Assembly: GCF_016745235.1 (NCBI RefSeq)
Contig: NZ_JAELVM010000002.1
Location: 1 to 64,000 of the forward strand
From: Chryseobacterium endalhagicum
GTDB taxonomy: Bacteria; Bacteroidota; Bacteroidia; Flavobacteriales; Weeksellaceae
DNA: 64,000 nucleotides
Reading direction: 5' to 3'
Position numbers and translations under genes: made by a program. The stretch's first letter is position 1; each line of letters begins with the position of its first letter. Shown one piece after another: positions 16,005 through 25,106 of the stretch. Under the pieces are notes generated by a model. It was not told where the DNA came from. It ran no database searches and saw only the letters and a program-made list of their open reading frames with translations.

Positions 16005-18563
16005 TTACTTCTTTTTTGCGGCGGTCTTTTTTACTGCCGTTGTTTTTTTAGCAGCAGGTTTTTTGGCAGCAGGCTTCTTTTTCTCAGCAAAAGCGTTCTT
16101 GTCCTGATCTGTGATCCACTTTTTAACCTCATCCAGGGATACATCTTTCAGCTCTTCCGCATCATATTTTGTATCATCTTTTTTCTTCGGAATCTTGAAC
16201 ATGGCTTTCCCGAATTTTACAAAAGGTCCCCATCTTCCATTCTCAATAGAGATTTTTTCTTTCTCCCATTGCTGGATATAACGGTTGGCTTCTTTTTCCA
16301 GTTTGGCATCAATCAGTTCATCGATGTCACTCTGGGAAAGGTTGTCGAAATTATATCTCTTCGGAACATTTATAAATATATCCTTGTATTTGATGAACGG
16401 TCCGAATCTTCCAGTTCCTTTTGTTACAGGATCTCCTTTGTAGCTGGCAATCGGAGCATCTGCTTTTTTCTTTTCGTTGATGATCTCTTCTGCACGCGCC
16501 TGGCTTACAGAAAGCGGATCTTCACCTTTTGGAATACTGATAAATGTTTCGCCCCATTTCACATAAGGTCCGAATCTACCTACTCCCACGGAAACGGGTT
16601 GTTCTTCAAATGCATTCAGTTCAAAAGGCAGTTTGAAAAGTTCCAGTGCCTCTGCCAGAGAGATGGTTGCAATGTTCTGCCCTGTCATCAGTGAAGCAAA
16701 GATTGGCTTTTCTTCATCTTCCGTCTCACCGATCTGGATCATAGCTCCGAATCTTCCGATTCTGGCATGAACATTTTTACCGGTTTTAGGATCTACTCCA
16801 AGAAGTCTGTCGCCATTCGCACGATCTGCATTTTCTTCTACATCTTCGATTCTCGGGTGGAACTTGGAGTAGAAATTGGTCATCATTTCCTTCCACTTCT
16901 GGTCTCCGTTGGCAATTTCGTCAAAACTTTCTTCTACTCTTGCCGTAAATCCGTAGTCCAGGATTTCTTTGAAGTTATCCGTAAGGAAATCATTCACTAC
17001 TTCCCCGATATCTGTCGGTACAAATTTATTCTTATCGCCCCCGAATTTTTCTTCAAGAACTTCTTTTTTGATCTTATCTTTTGTAAGAGACATTCTCACC
17101 ACTTCACGGGTTTGAGGATCTATCTCCCTTTTATCTACATATTCCCTGTTTTGAATGGTCTGGATCGTCGGTGCATACGTAGACGGACGTCCGATTCCCA
17201 ATTCTTCCAGTTTCTTCACCAGACCTGCTTCCGTGTATCTTGCGCTTGGTCTTGTGAATTTTTCTGAAGCTGTGATCTTTTTGTAGCTTAAAATTTCGCC
17301 TACACTGACTTTAGGAAGGAGTTTTTCATTGTTTTCTTCATCATCATCCTCTGTTTTTACGATTCCGTAAGCTTTTAAGAAACCATCGAAAATGATCACT
17401 TCACCCTGCGCTTCAAAATGCTGAGGCAATGATGCATTCCCAATTTCAATCACCGTTTTCTCAATTTTGGCATTAGCCATCTGAGAAGCAAGGGTTCTTC
17501 TGTATATTAACTGGTATAATCTGTTTAATTGAGCATCCCCGATACTTTTCACGGCAAAATCTGTAGGACGGATCGCTTCGTGAGCTTCCTGTGCCGATGC
17601 AGATTTCGTAGTATAATTTCTTGGTGAGGAATATTCAGCTCCGTATTCTGAAGTAATCTGCTTTTTAGCGCCTTCTATAGCTTCCTGCGAAAGGTTCACA
17701 GAGTCCGTTCTCATATAGGTAATGTATCCTTCTTCGTACAGCCTTTGTGCCAGACGCATGGTATTGGTTACATTGTATCCCAGTCTTGAAGAGGCTTCCT
17801 GCTGCAGCGTGGAAGTGGTAAACGGTGCAGATGCGGAACGGGTTCCGGGTTTTGTTTCTACATTCAGAACTTTGAATTCCGTTGTTTTTGCTTTTTCAAG
17901 GAATTTTTCTGCGTCTTCTTCTTTTTCGAAATCTTTTTTAAGTTTGGCTGCGATTTCCTGTTCGTTGTTATTCAGGAAGATCCCGTCCAGCTTGAAACTT
18001 GCTTTCGGACTGAACTCTCGGATTTCTTTTTCTCTTTCAACAATCAATCTTACGGCTACAGACTGCACCCTTCCTGCGGAAAGACCCGGTTTTATTTTTT
18101 TCCAAAGAACGGGAGACATTTCAAAACCTACGATCCTGTCCAGAACTCTTCTTGCCTGCTGGGCATTTACAAGGTTCTGGTCAATATCTCTTGGATTATC
18201 AATGGCTTTCAGAATGGCATTTTTAGTAATCTCGTGAAAAACGATTCTTTTCCTGTTTTCAGGCTTCAGTTTCAACTCGTCAGCAAGATGCCATGCGATA
18301 GCTTCTCCTTCGCGGTCCTCATCGGAAGCCAGCCATACCATTTCGGCTTTCTTTACAGCAGCTTTTAATTCTGTAACCAGTTTCTTTTTGTCCGCCGAAA
18401 CTTCGTAATCGGGACTGAATGTGGCAAGGTCAATTCCCATTCCTTTTTTCGGAAGGTCACGGATGTGTCCGAAACTTGATTTCACTTCAAAATCCTTCCC
18501 TAAATACTTCTGAATAGTTTTTGCTTTTGCCGGTGACTCTACGATTACTAAATTTTTCGACAT
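16005..18563 (-). CDS. topA: DNA topoisomerase I
   Basis: Type IA topoisomerase that relaxes negative supercoils. The chosen ATG at 18563 begins MSKNLVIVESPAKAKTIQ, the Toprim start; the extra six residues of the longer frame are not conserved. Motifs in order: Toprim SDEDREGEAIAWHL, catalytic-Tyr block GYITYMRTDS, GIGRPSTYAPT in the core, then C-terminal strand repeats of the GRFGPYVKWGE type (four or so, about residues 590-815) in place of the zinc fingers of the E. coli enzyme. A Lys/Ala-rich tail (AKKPAAKK type) ends the protein. About 852 residues. The gene appears monocistronic: a -7 box lies 15 nt before the start and two terminators follow. Confidence 0.97.
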   Translation of the reverse strand: MSKNLVIVESPAKAKTIQKYLGKDFEVKSSFGHIRDLPKKGMGIDLATFSPDYEVSADKKKLVTELKAAVKKAEMVWLASDEDREGEAIAWHLADELKLKPENRKRIVFHEITKNAILKAIDNPRDIDQNLVNAQQARRVLDRIVGFEMSPVLWKKIKPGLSAGRVQSVAVRLIVEREKEIREFSPKASFKLDGIFLNNNEQEIAAKLKKDFEKEEDAEKFLEKAKTTEFKVLNVETKPGTRSASAPFTTSTLQQEASSRLGYNVTNTMRLAQRLYEEGYITYMRTDSVNLSQEAIEGAKKQITSEYGAEYSSPRNYTTKSASAQEAHEAIRPTDFAVKSIGDAQLNRLYQLIYRRTLASQMANAKIEKTVIEIGNASLPQHFEAQGEVIIFDGFLKAYGIVKTEDDDEENNEKLLPKVSVGEILSYKKITASEKFTRPSARYTEAGLVKKLEELGIGRPSTYAPTIQTIQNREYVDKREIDPQTREVVRMSLTKDKIKKEVLEEKFGGDKNKFVPTDIGEVVNDFLTDNFKEILDYGFTARVEESFDEIANGDQKWKEMMTNFYSKFHPRIEDVEENADRANGDRLLGVDPKTGKNVHARIGRFGAMIQIGETEDEEKPIFASLMTGQNIATISLAEALELFKLPFELNAFEEQPVSVGVGRFGPYVKWGETFISIPKGEDPLSVSQARAEEIINEKKKADAPIASYKGDPVTKGTGRFGPFIKYKDIFINVPKRYNFDNLSQSDIDELIDAKLEKEANRYIQQWEKEKISIENGRWGPFVKFGKAMFKIPKKKDDTKYDAEELKDVSLDEVKKWITDQDKNAFAEKKKPAAKKPAAKKTTAVKKTAAKKK

Positions 18564-18577
18564 TCTAAAAATTTTTT

Positions 18578-18586
18578 GCAAAAGTA
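18578..18586 (-). promoter_or_regulatory. Possible -7 box of topA
   Basis: TACTTTTGC on the minus strand matches TAnnTTTG exactly and is 15 nt before the ATG at 18563, so a short leader of about 10 nt is predicted. A -33 TTG at 18-21 nt is not obvious. Confidence 0.45.
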
Positions 18587-18615
18587 AACCTTTTTTATTA
18601 GATAGGTTTTTGGAA

Positions 18616-19764
18616 TTACATTTTATTTAGCAATTCAAGGGGAGCAACAAACACTCTATAAAGAATTCCCTCGAATGTAAAACCTCTTCCCGACATCTCG
18701 ACTCTGTAGATTAATGAGAAAATAATAATGAACAGTGTGATATAAAAGCTTTTATTAATAACGATAGGTCTAAACACGTATGCACAAACGTTTTTCTCTA
18801 ATAATAAAGCAAAAAGTACAATCGTAAGCATCATGTGAATATACATCCACCTCCCCCAGTCTATAGCCAGATAAAACAGTGGAAAAGAAAATAAGAACGC
18901 ACCAATTAATAAAATAGATACCACCTTTCGGTTATTTAGATATTTTAAATAATACCCGATATGAAAAATACTTAAACCCAGGCTTATCAAATACAACAGG
19001 TATTCGTTAAGATGCTGTTTAATATAATCTCTTTCATTTATATTCCAATATAAAATTCCGTAGGTAGGATGAACTCCCTTTTTGGCAAGAATCTGCAGGG
19101 ACATTCCTTCGTTGATATTCTTACCGAACTTTAAAATCAAAAGTGCAGGGATTCCAACCGAGAGGAAATATTTAATATATCTTTTAAATTCCCGCTCCCC
19201 GGTTTTCAGATATAATGCAATGGCAAAATAAGGAACATAAAACAAAACCACTTCATGAAAAAAAGTTGCTAAACAAAGTGTAGCACAGAAAATATATTCT
19301 TTATTTTTCGAAAGCTTTTCATTATCCAGAAGGTATACAAACCATGTGAATAAAAGAAAAACTATAAATTCTTTTTTTCCTACATAACTCACTGTATTTA
19401 AAAGCCCTACAAATCCTATGGGTGAGAGCAGCAGTGACAGATAAAGAAAGTCAGTAAATTTATACCGGATGAGCTTAATGAACAGTAAAAAAAATCCTGA
19501 AATAATTGAAAACTGGGCCAAATAAACAAGATAATTGAGTCTTAAATTCGTAAAATCCTGAAGCAAAAAGAAGAAACTTCCCGACAAGCCTCTTCTTTTA
19601 AAACCGCCATCCTGATAATTGATCAGCCAATCTGCAAGGATATATCCGTCGTCTTTAAGATTGTAATAATAAGTAAATAACAGTGTATAAGCAGCCGTAA
19701 CTGCAACAAGAAGATAAATAAAAATCTTGAGATTGAAATAGGGTACAATTTTTTCTAGCATCAT
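18616..19764 (-). CDS. Polytopic membrane protein of unknown function
   Basis: About 382 residues with roughly ten hydrophobic segments. I start it at 19764 (MMLEKIVPYF; the second ATG at 19761 is equally possible) because the longer frame adds a phenylalanine-rich stretch with no support. The loop between the first two helices holds YQDGGFKRRGLSG, a pattern I associate with polytopic envelope proteins of unknown function, and a later loop holds a short HxE-type pattern (FFHEVVLFYVP). The overall look is that of a polysaccharide polymerase or lipid-linked sugar enzyme, but no family can be named. It lies between topA and a T9SS-secreted protein gene on the same strand. Confidence 0.75.
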   Translation of the reverse strand: MMLEKIVPYFNLKIFIYLLVAVTAAYTLLFTYYYNLKDDGYILADWLINYQDGGFKRRGLSGSFFFLLQDFTNLRLNYLVYLAQFSIISGFFLLFIKLIRYKFTDFLYLSLLLSPIGFVGLLNTVSYVGKKEFIVFLLFTWFVYLLDNEKLSKNKEYIFCATLCLATFFHEVVLFYVPYFAIALYLKTGEREFKRYIKYFLSVGIPALLILKFGKNINEGMSLQILAKKGVHPTYGILYWNINERDYIKQHLNEYLLYLISLGLSIFHIGYYLKYLNNRKVVSILLIGAFLFSFPLFYLAIDWGRWMYIHMMLTIVLFALLLEKNVCAYVFRPIVINKSFYITLFIIIFSLIYRVEMSGRGFTFEGILYRVFVAPLELLNKM

Positions 19765-19787
19765 TTGTGTGTTTAAAATCTGGAACA

Positions 19788-19846
19788 AAAAAAAGAGAAA
19801 CAAAACAGCTTTTGTTTGGATTTCATCATTTTAGAGCGTCTAAAAT
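19788..19846 (-). terminator. Two small hairpins, possible weak terminator after the T9SS protein
   Basis: A perfect hairpin ATTTTAGA-GCG-TCTAAAAT (19828-19846) is followed on the minus strand by AAACAAAA-GCTG-TTTTGTTT (19817-19798) and then a run of eight T residues. They lie in the gap after the gene ending at 19905. Confidence 0.4.
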
Positions 19847-19904
19847 ATTGAAATTAAACTAATTAGCTTTTTGTCTCTCCTTAATTACGTACCGAATTTC
19901 TTAC

Positions 19905-22900
19905 CTATTTCTTGATAATTTTCACAATTTCTTTTAAATCATTAATTGTTAAAAAGTAGATACCGGAAATCAAAGAAGAAAGATCCGTTTTACCGTTTTT
20001 AAACTGCCCTGATTTTACAAGCTGACCAGACATATTAAAAACCTGATAATCATAATCTTTATTCTCCTGTGTCTGAATATGAAGCACATCCTTTACAGGA
20101 TTCGGGAACAGGGAAATTTTGTTTTCACTTACTTTTTCCTTCACCTCATCACTGCTCAGCGCGACAGATTCTCTACCTGAAGCAAGAGCGGTGACCTGCT
20201 GTCCCGGGATAGGTCCGGCTTCATTGCCCCGAGCATCATACTTCATTTTTACACATCTGCAGCTGGCCCCGAAATAAGGATCATTATTATCGTTAAGCGC
20301 TATAAACCTGTTGGCTGAAGAGGCTGCATCAAACAGGACATTAATGGATCTGCCCAGATAATTCGCTGCGAGAGCACCCGTCCATGCTCCCGGATACTGG
20401 AAATTAACGGTATTAAATGTACCCTGAGCAGATTGGTTGGCAATCACACTTCTGAATCCTCTTGAGCCTGAGTTAGGAAAATTCCCTACTCTGTACGATG
20501 GACCTATGAACATATAGCCAATTGTAGATGTTGTAGAAGGGTTTCTCACCCTTGTTCCTGAATACTCCGTCATCACACTGTAAAAAGTACCTACCTTTTT
20601 ATCTTTCTTATACCATGGTGACATTCCGAAGTCTTTATTTGAAACCAGTGCAACATCTGAAAGGTCCGGAATTCTCCAGCCTTCTGGACATGGGTCAAAC
20701 GGGGATTTCTCTCCACCTCTTCCCCATCTGTCCGCAGCAAGATTAGGCTCATCTGCCAGCCAGTCTGTTCCGTTGGTATAATTGGGATTGGAGCCGTTAT
20801 AAGACGCAAAAGCACTCGGAATCATGTATACCAGTGGGTTTTTCACTGAGTAAGATAATACTTTCGCAACTTTATCGGCAGGCCTGTCCGTACTCTGCAC
20901 TGCTGAACCTGCTGCATAGGTATTGTAAGGAATGATATAACCTCCCGACATATTATTATACGCGGCCTGACTGAGCGTGGTATAGGTAACGGTGCCTTCA
21001 CTGGACACCCTTCCCAGGAAAATACTAAAAGAAGCCCTGTTATCTGCATTCTGAAATGTAGGAATCGGGTCTTTTCTTCCCCACTGATAATGCATTCCGG
21101 TAGAAGCCCGGATTTTTGCCAGCTCTGAAGCGGTTGGAGTAAGCCCGTTAGCCACCATCGGGAACGCATCTACAGCTCCCAGATTCCTGTCCATAAATTC
21201 AGTCTGAAGCACGACATCTGCTTTATTCACATAATTGATATAATTGGTTGCCCCAGCCTCCGGAAGTTCTGTGACATAGTTAAAAGAACCTATTGCAGAA
21301 TCTGTGATCCAGATGTGCCAGCTCCAGTAGACCGGAGCCGTAATATTTCCATTATGAAGGGTTATTACAGCGTTTCCACTCTGATTGGGATTGATCTCAA
21401 CTGAAATCATTGAGGAACTGAGATCCTGCAGCGATGAAGGACTGGGTTTAATGACTGAAACTTTACCGATGAGCCCGGTATTTGTGCTCCATAATACGTT
21501 GGCTTTTAGATTATCAAAACTTGAAGGGATCAGTATTTCCGGATTGTTCAGAATCTGGCTTTGTACAGCAAATGCTTTGCTTACAGGAATATCAATCTTA
21601 AAACCCTGAGGACTTTTTACAGCCTGATAGGTATTGGGATTATTAATTCCCTCCCTGTATTCCTGCGGCGGGGCGAGATATTCTGTTGGGAAATCGTATT
21701 CATTGACAATATAGAGCGGATCTTTTATGCATCGGCAGCCATTGGCTTCGGAAGTATACATTCCTGACATCGGCATATAAAAATACCGCCCTACGATTCC
21801 GGGATAGCCGGGATCGGGAATATCAGGCTGTCCTTTATCGGGAATCATAAAAAGCCCTCTGGTAATAACTGCCGGTGAAGCGTCAAAATGCCTCGCCATC
21901 GTTGCCGTCCAAAGTGCCACATGATGCTGGTCGGTATACTGCCCCAAATGAGCTGCCCTGATCAGCTGCCCAGTTCCGGGGAAAACGCCCATATTATTGC
22001 CTCCTGCATTTGACAGATCAAAACCCAGATTAGGATATACTTTAAACCCGGTCATAAAAGCAGGAGCTCCAGCATCAGTAGGTTTTACAATATGGTATTT
22101 GCTTGCCTCAAAAACATTTTTGCCCATATTGGTCCTTACTCCAAAAGGAGAGAAATCCATCCTGATATCGTCAATATAGGACTGCGACCCTAAATTGGCA
22201 ACAAGCATTGACGGAATTCTCCATCCGTTCGGACACGGATCATAGGAAGATTTATCCTTGTAAGGTTTTGCATTTCCATCGTTATTATACCCCGTGCTGA
22301 TCATTCCCTCGGAATTATCGGACCAAAGATTAAGCTCCGAAAGCCGGTTATCCGGAAGTCCTGCAAAACGCCCAAACCAGTTGACCGGAAGATTCACGTT
22401 GTTGTTATAGTATGCCTGGCCGCTGTTATCATCTTTATTGACGTAAATAAGACTCAGGGGATTTTTTACAGCCGTTCTTACATTATTGATCACTTCCGCG
22501 CTTGCAAGCGGGATGAATTTCGTAAGGTTATCAATATTGGTAGCATTGGCAAAGTTCTTTGCTCCTCTATGTCTTACACGTCCTACGGAACCTGATACTT
22601 CATAGAAATCATTTCCTCTGGTGACAAGAGGTGGAATCGGGTCTTTTCTTCCCCACTGGAAGAGCAGTCCGCCGCTTCTGTTCCAGTCTGATGAAGTAAT
22701 GGAGTTGCTTAAAGCTCCAAGATTACGGTCCATCCAGCCCCAATCGGAATCCGGAATAGTTTCTACTGTTCCATCCGATCTCATTCTGGAAATATTATCA
22801 AAACTTTTATAGACGGATCCGTTGGAAGGATCGTCAGTCACCCAGATATGCCAGCTCCAGTAAATCTCACCATTGACTCTAAAGGCTATGACTGCATTTC

Positions 22901-23336
22901 CTTTTTTGGTTTTATTGATGGGGACTTTTATTTTGGCATTCTGATCAGAATCCAGAATTTCAAGTGAATATTTGGTTCCTGACTTAATCAGTCCGTGAGT
23001 GTCTTCCCACAACACATCAGCTGTCACTTTTCCGGAAGGGATTCCGGTGCCTTTAATGTATTGATCTTCCGTCCACATGGCATATGCCTTTCTTACGGGA
23101 ATCAGCAGGCCTTCACTGTTTTGAGCGGGGTCAAAAATATAGCTATTGGGGGCTTTCGTCCAGTCGGGAGCAGTTACCCTGGCTGCAGATGTACGTACTG
23201 TATCTGCTCTTGACGTTATGGTCTTCGTAAATGTATACGAAGGAAGAATTTCATTTAATTCTCTACTATTCTTGGAATAGGCACAAATCGACACTAAGCA
23301 AAAAATTGCCGCAAAATTTTTAACTGAATTTTTCAT
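19905..23336 (-). CDS. Large T9SS-secreted protein with duplicated FISUMP-like module
   Basis: An 1143-residue secreted protein. A signal peptide covers about residues 1-22. The C-terminus (about residues 1070-1143) is a T9SS type A sorting domain: it opens LFPNPVKDVLHIQ, has VFNMSGQLVKSG and SGIYFLT, and ends KIIKK. Between them are two diverged copies of one module (about 90-550 and 590-1050), each with SWHIWVTD or SWHIWITD, MDRNLGA, QWGRKDPIP and DPCPxGWRIP. These words are typical of FISUMP-like domains of Bacteroidota surface proteins. The product should cross the outer membrane by the gliding/T9SS apparatus and be exported or attached to the surface. Ligand unknown. Confidence 0.88.
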   Translation of the reverse strand: MKNSVKNFAAIFCLVSICAYSKNSRELNEILPSYTFTKTITSRADTVRTSAARVTAPDWTKAPNSYIFDPAQNSEGLLIPVRKAYAMWTEDQYIKGTGIPSGKVTADVLWEDTHGLIKSGTKYSLEILDSDQNAKIKVPINKTKKGNAVIAFRVNGEIYWSWHIWVTDDPSNGSVYKSFDNISRMRSDGTVETIPDSDWGWMDRNLGALSNSITSSDWNRSGGLLFQWGRKDPIPPLVTRGNDFYEVSGSVGRVRHRGAKNFANATNIDNLTKFIPLASAEVINNVRTAVKNPLSLIYVNKDDNSGQAYYNNNVNLPVNWFGRFAGLPDNRLSELNLWSDNSEGMISTGYNNDGNAKPYKDKSSYDPCPNGWRIPSMLVANLGSQSYIDDIRMDFSPFGVRTNMGKNVFEASKYHIVKPTDAGAPAFMTGFKVYPNLGFDLSNAGGNNMGVFPGTGQLIRAAHLGQYTDQHHVALWTATMARHFDASPAVITRGLFMIPDKGQPDIPDPGYPGIVGRYFYMPMSGMYTSEANGCRCIKDPLYIVNEYDFPTEYLAPPQEYREGINNPNTYQAVKSPQGFKIDIPVSKAFAVQSQILNNPEILIPSSFDNLKANVLWSTNTGLIGKVSVIKPSPSSLQDLSSSMISVEINPNQSGNAVITLHNGNITAPVYWSWHIWITDSAIGSFNYVTELPEAGATNYINYVNKADVVLQTEFMDRNLGAVDAFPMVANGLTPTASELAKIRASTGMHYQWGRKDPIPTFQNADNRASFSIFLGRVSSEGTVTYTTLSQAAYNNMSGGYIIPYNTYAAGSAVQSTDRPADKVAKVLSYSVKNPLVYMIPSAFASYNGSNPNYTNGTDWLADEPNLAADRWGRGGEKSPFDPCPEGWRIPDLSDVALVSNKDFGMSPWYKKDKKVGTFYSVMTEYSGTRVRNPSTTSTIGYMFIGPSYRVGNFPNSGSRGFRSVIANQSAQGTFNTVNFQYPGAWTGALAANYLGRSINVLFDAASSANRFIALNDNNDPYFGASCRCVKMKYDARGNEAGPIPGQQVTALASGRESVALSSDEVKEKVSENKISLFPNPVKDVLHIQTQENKDYDYQVFNMSGQLVKSGQFKNGKTDLSSLISGIYFLTINDLKEIVKIIKK

Positions 23337-23498
23337 ATCCTTGAACTTGTGTGCCGTTCAAGCAATACAACATTTAAGCCTTTACCGTAACAATAAATCA
23401 TAAATAACACAAATAAAATCATAAATATTCTAATTGTATTACCGATAATCTAACAGTAAAAGATTACAAATACAAAAACGGCACAAATCGTTTCAGCT

Positions 23499-23507
23499 GC
23501 AAATGTA
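23499..23507 (-). promoter_or_regulatory. Possible -7 box upstream of the T9SS FISUMP-like gene
   Basis: TACATTTGC on the minus strand matches TAnnTTTG and lies 163 nt before the ATG at 23336, past the terminator of the EpsG-like gene. The -33 region is not convincing. Confidence 0.35.
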
Positions 23508-23577
23508 ATTTTTTCAGCGTAAATAATTGAGCAGAAAAATTAAATTTAATGGAACCTTAAATCATAAACTGCAATAC

Positions 23578-23607
23578 ACAAAAAAAAGACAACCTTCAGG
23601 CTGTCTT
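23578..23607 (-). terminator. Terminator of the EpsG-like gene
   Basis: On the minus strand AAAGACAGCC pairs with GGTTGTCTTT (one G-U pair, tetraloop TGAA) and continues into a T tract. It lies 28 nt beyond the stop codon at 23635. Confidence 0.88.
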
Positions 23608-23634
23608 TATATCATTTAATTCTATAAATCTGCT

Positions 23635-24774
23635 TTACGGGAGAATATGGTTGTTATAAAGTTCAATAGTAAATCTGCCGACTTTGATGTTATTAAAGTA
23701 AGAGAATACGACAAAATTGAAAATAACAAGGGCAATGATAAAAGAGTAAATCATTTTTTTCATCCCGCTCGACACCACATACATCGTATTGACAATGATC
23801 ACATAAGAAAAACCAATAAATGCTCCCACAAGTCTGGATGAGAATACGGGATTATTCCTGAATATAAAGTAAAAACAGATCCCCACCACCGCATAATTCC
23901 TGTGGTATTCATAATACGGATAGAGCTCTTTCATCTTGGTATCGAAGAAGAACAGGAAGAATGTGAGAATCATCATCATGGCCTCAGGAATCCCGAATCC
24001 CCCGTTCAATCGTTCTATGGACTCATTCATATACCCGTTTAAGCCATCCACAAGAATGTTATCCGACGCCATACTGTTCATAAAATCCCCAAAAACCCGG
24101 TATACTTCAAACGGAGAGAGAAATACTGAAATGATGATCATAATCAGCATAATGGTTTTATTCAGCGGTACGCGCGCAAACCAGTACATGGGAAGAAACA
24201 GGTAACTCACGGTGTGAATCCCTGATGCTATAAATATGAAGAACAGGTAATGCCAGAGCTTCCGCTGTTTGATGTACCGTACGGCAAAATAAACAATAAA
24301 TGTAGCAAGGTTCTGCCTGATCTGTCCGCTTTCCCCCACAAAGAAGTAAGGAATAAACATGAACAGGGTAAAAGTAAAGGGATAAAATGTATTGTCTTCC
24401 GTATATTCAATCTTAAAGAAAATAGCAAAGATGGATATGACTAAGGTGAGCGCAAAGAAAGGGGCATCAAAGACATTCAGAAGGATCTTATTAATTAAGG
24501 TATAGAGCCATTCCACATCCAGCTGGTCGGGACCTTCCATATGGAGCATCTTCATGAAAATACTGTAGTAGCTCTTCGTGTCGGAATAGATGTACAATCC
24601 TTTGTAACTTCCATAATCCGGTCCTACGTTGTTACGGAAACCTACCAGTAAAATAAGATAAATTCCCAGAAACCAAAACCATTTCTTATCTACTTTTTTT
24701 CCGAAAACCTCCTGTACACTGAAAAAGAGCATATAGGCAATGGCCACTATAAAATATGGATGCAGTATACTCAT
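23635..24774 (-). CDS. EpsG-family membrane protein
   Basis: A 379-residue polytopic inner-membrane protein (about ten helices) that fits the EpsG family of putative exopolysaccharide polymerases. Supporting patterns are the N-terminal FLGIYLILLVGFRNNVGPDY block, where the R-x-x-x-G-x-D-Y is the family hallmark, and the mid-protein GQIRQNLA plus GIHTVSYLFLP blocks (R-Q and H residues conserved in EpsG). It would act in polymerising or exporting a surface polysaccharide. It is transcribed alone, divergently from the pigment operon, and ends in a strong terminator. Linkage to the wzc locus is by theme, not adjacency. Confidence 0.87.
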   Translation of the reverse strand: MSILHPYFIVAIAYMLFFSVQEVFGKKVDKKWFWFLGIYLILLVGFRNNVGPDYGSYKGLYIYSDTKSYYSIFMKMLHMEGPDQLDVEWLYTLINKILLNVFDAPFFALTLVISIFAIFFKIEYTEDNTFYPFTFTLFMFIPYFFVGESGQIRQNLATFIVYFAVRYIKQRKLWHYLFFIFIASGIHTVSYLFLPMYWFARVPLNKTIMLIMIIISVFLSPFEVYRVFGDFMNSMASDNILVDGLNGYMNESIERLNGGFGIPEAMMMILTFFLFFFDTKMKELYPYYEYHRNYAVVGICFYFIFRNNPVFSSRLVGAFIGFSYVIIVNTMYVVSSGMKKMIYSFIIALVIFNFVVFSYFNNIKVGRFTIELYNNHILP

Positions 24775-25106
24775 ACGGATTCAAAGTTTTTAAACCGCTG
24801 CGGTATACAAAAGGAAAGCCCAGGCCTTGAAAAAGAAAGGCAGGACCGCAGAAAAGGGAATACTATTGATAATAGAAATCCGTTTATTTTTTCATCATTT
24901 TTTTTCAACATATCTAAAACAGATTCTTATTTCTTTTAAAATAATATGGGTTTAAAATATATTTTCTGAAAGGGAACTTTTGCAAAAGTAGAATATTTTT
25001 TTATTCTTCCTAGAATATTTTGTTGATTTTCAGACAAAACTTATAGCCTAAATGTTTTGAACTAATACTGAAAAAATTAAATTTGCAGACTTGATCTCAC
25101 CATGTA
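24775..25106. other. Divergent intergenic region between EpsG-like gene and pigment operon
   Basis: 332 bp without a gene. It holds a 14-bp perfect palindrome ACTTTTGCAAAAGT (24976-24989), whose right half on the minus strand is a TACTTTTGC -7-like box (24990-24982), and the plus-strand promoter at 25056-25085. The sequence between is AT-rich with no other structure I can support. Confidence 0.6.
25056..25086 (+). promoter_or_regulatory. Promoter of the dialkylresorcinol/flexirubin operon
   Basis: TTTG (25056-25059), an 18-base spacer and TAAATTTGC (25078-25086) form a near-consensus Bacteroidota promoter. The start of transcription would be near 25091-25093, giving a leader of about 15 nt before the ATG at 25107. 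A start-stop pair ATGTAA (25102-25107) overlaps that ATG. Confidence 0.7.
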
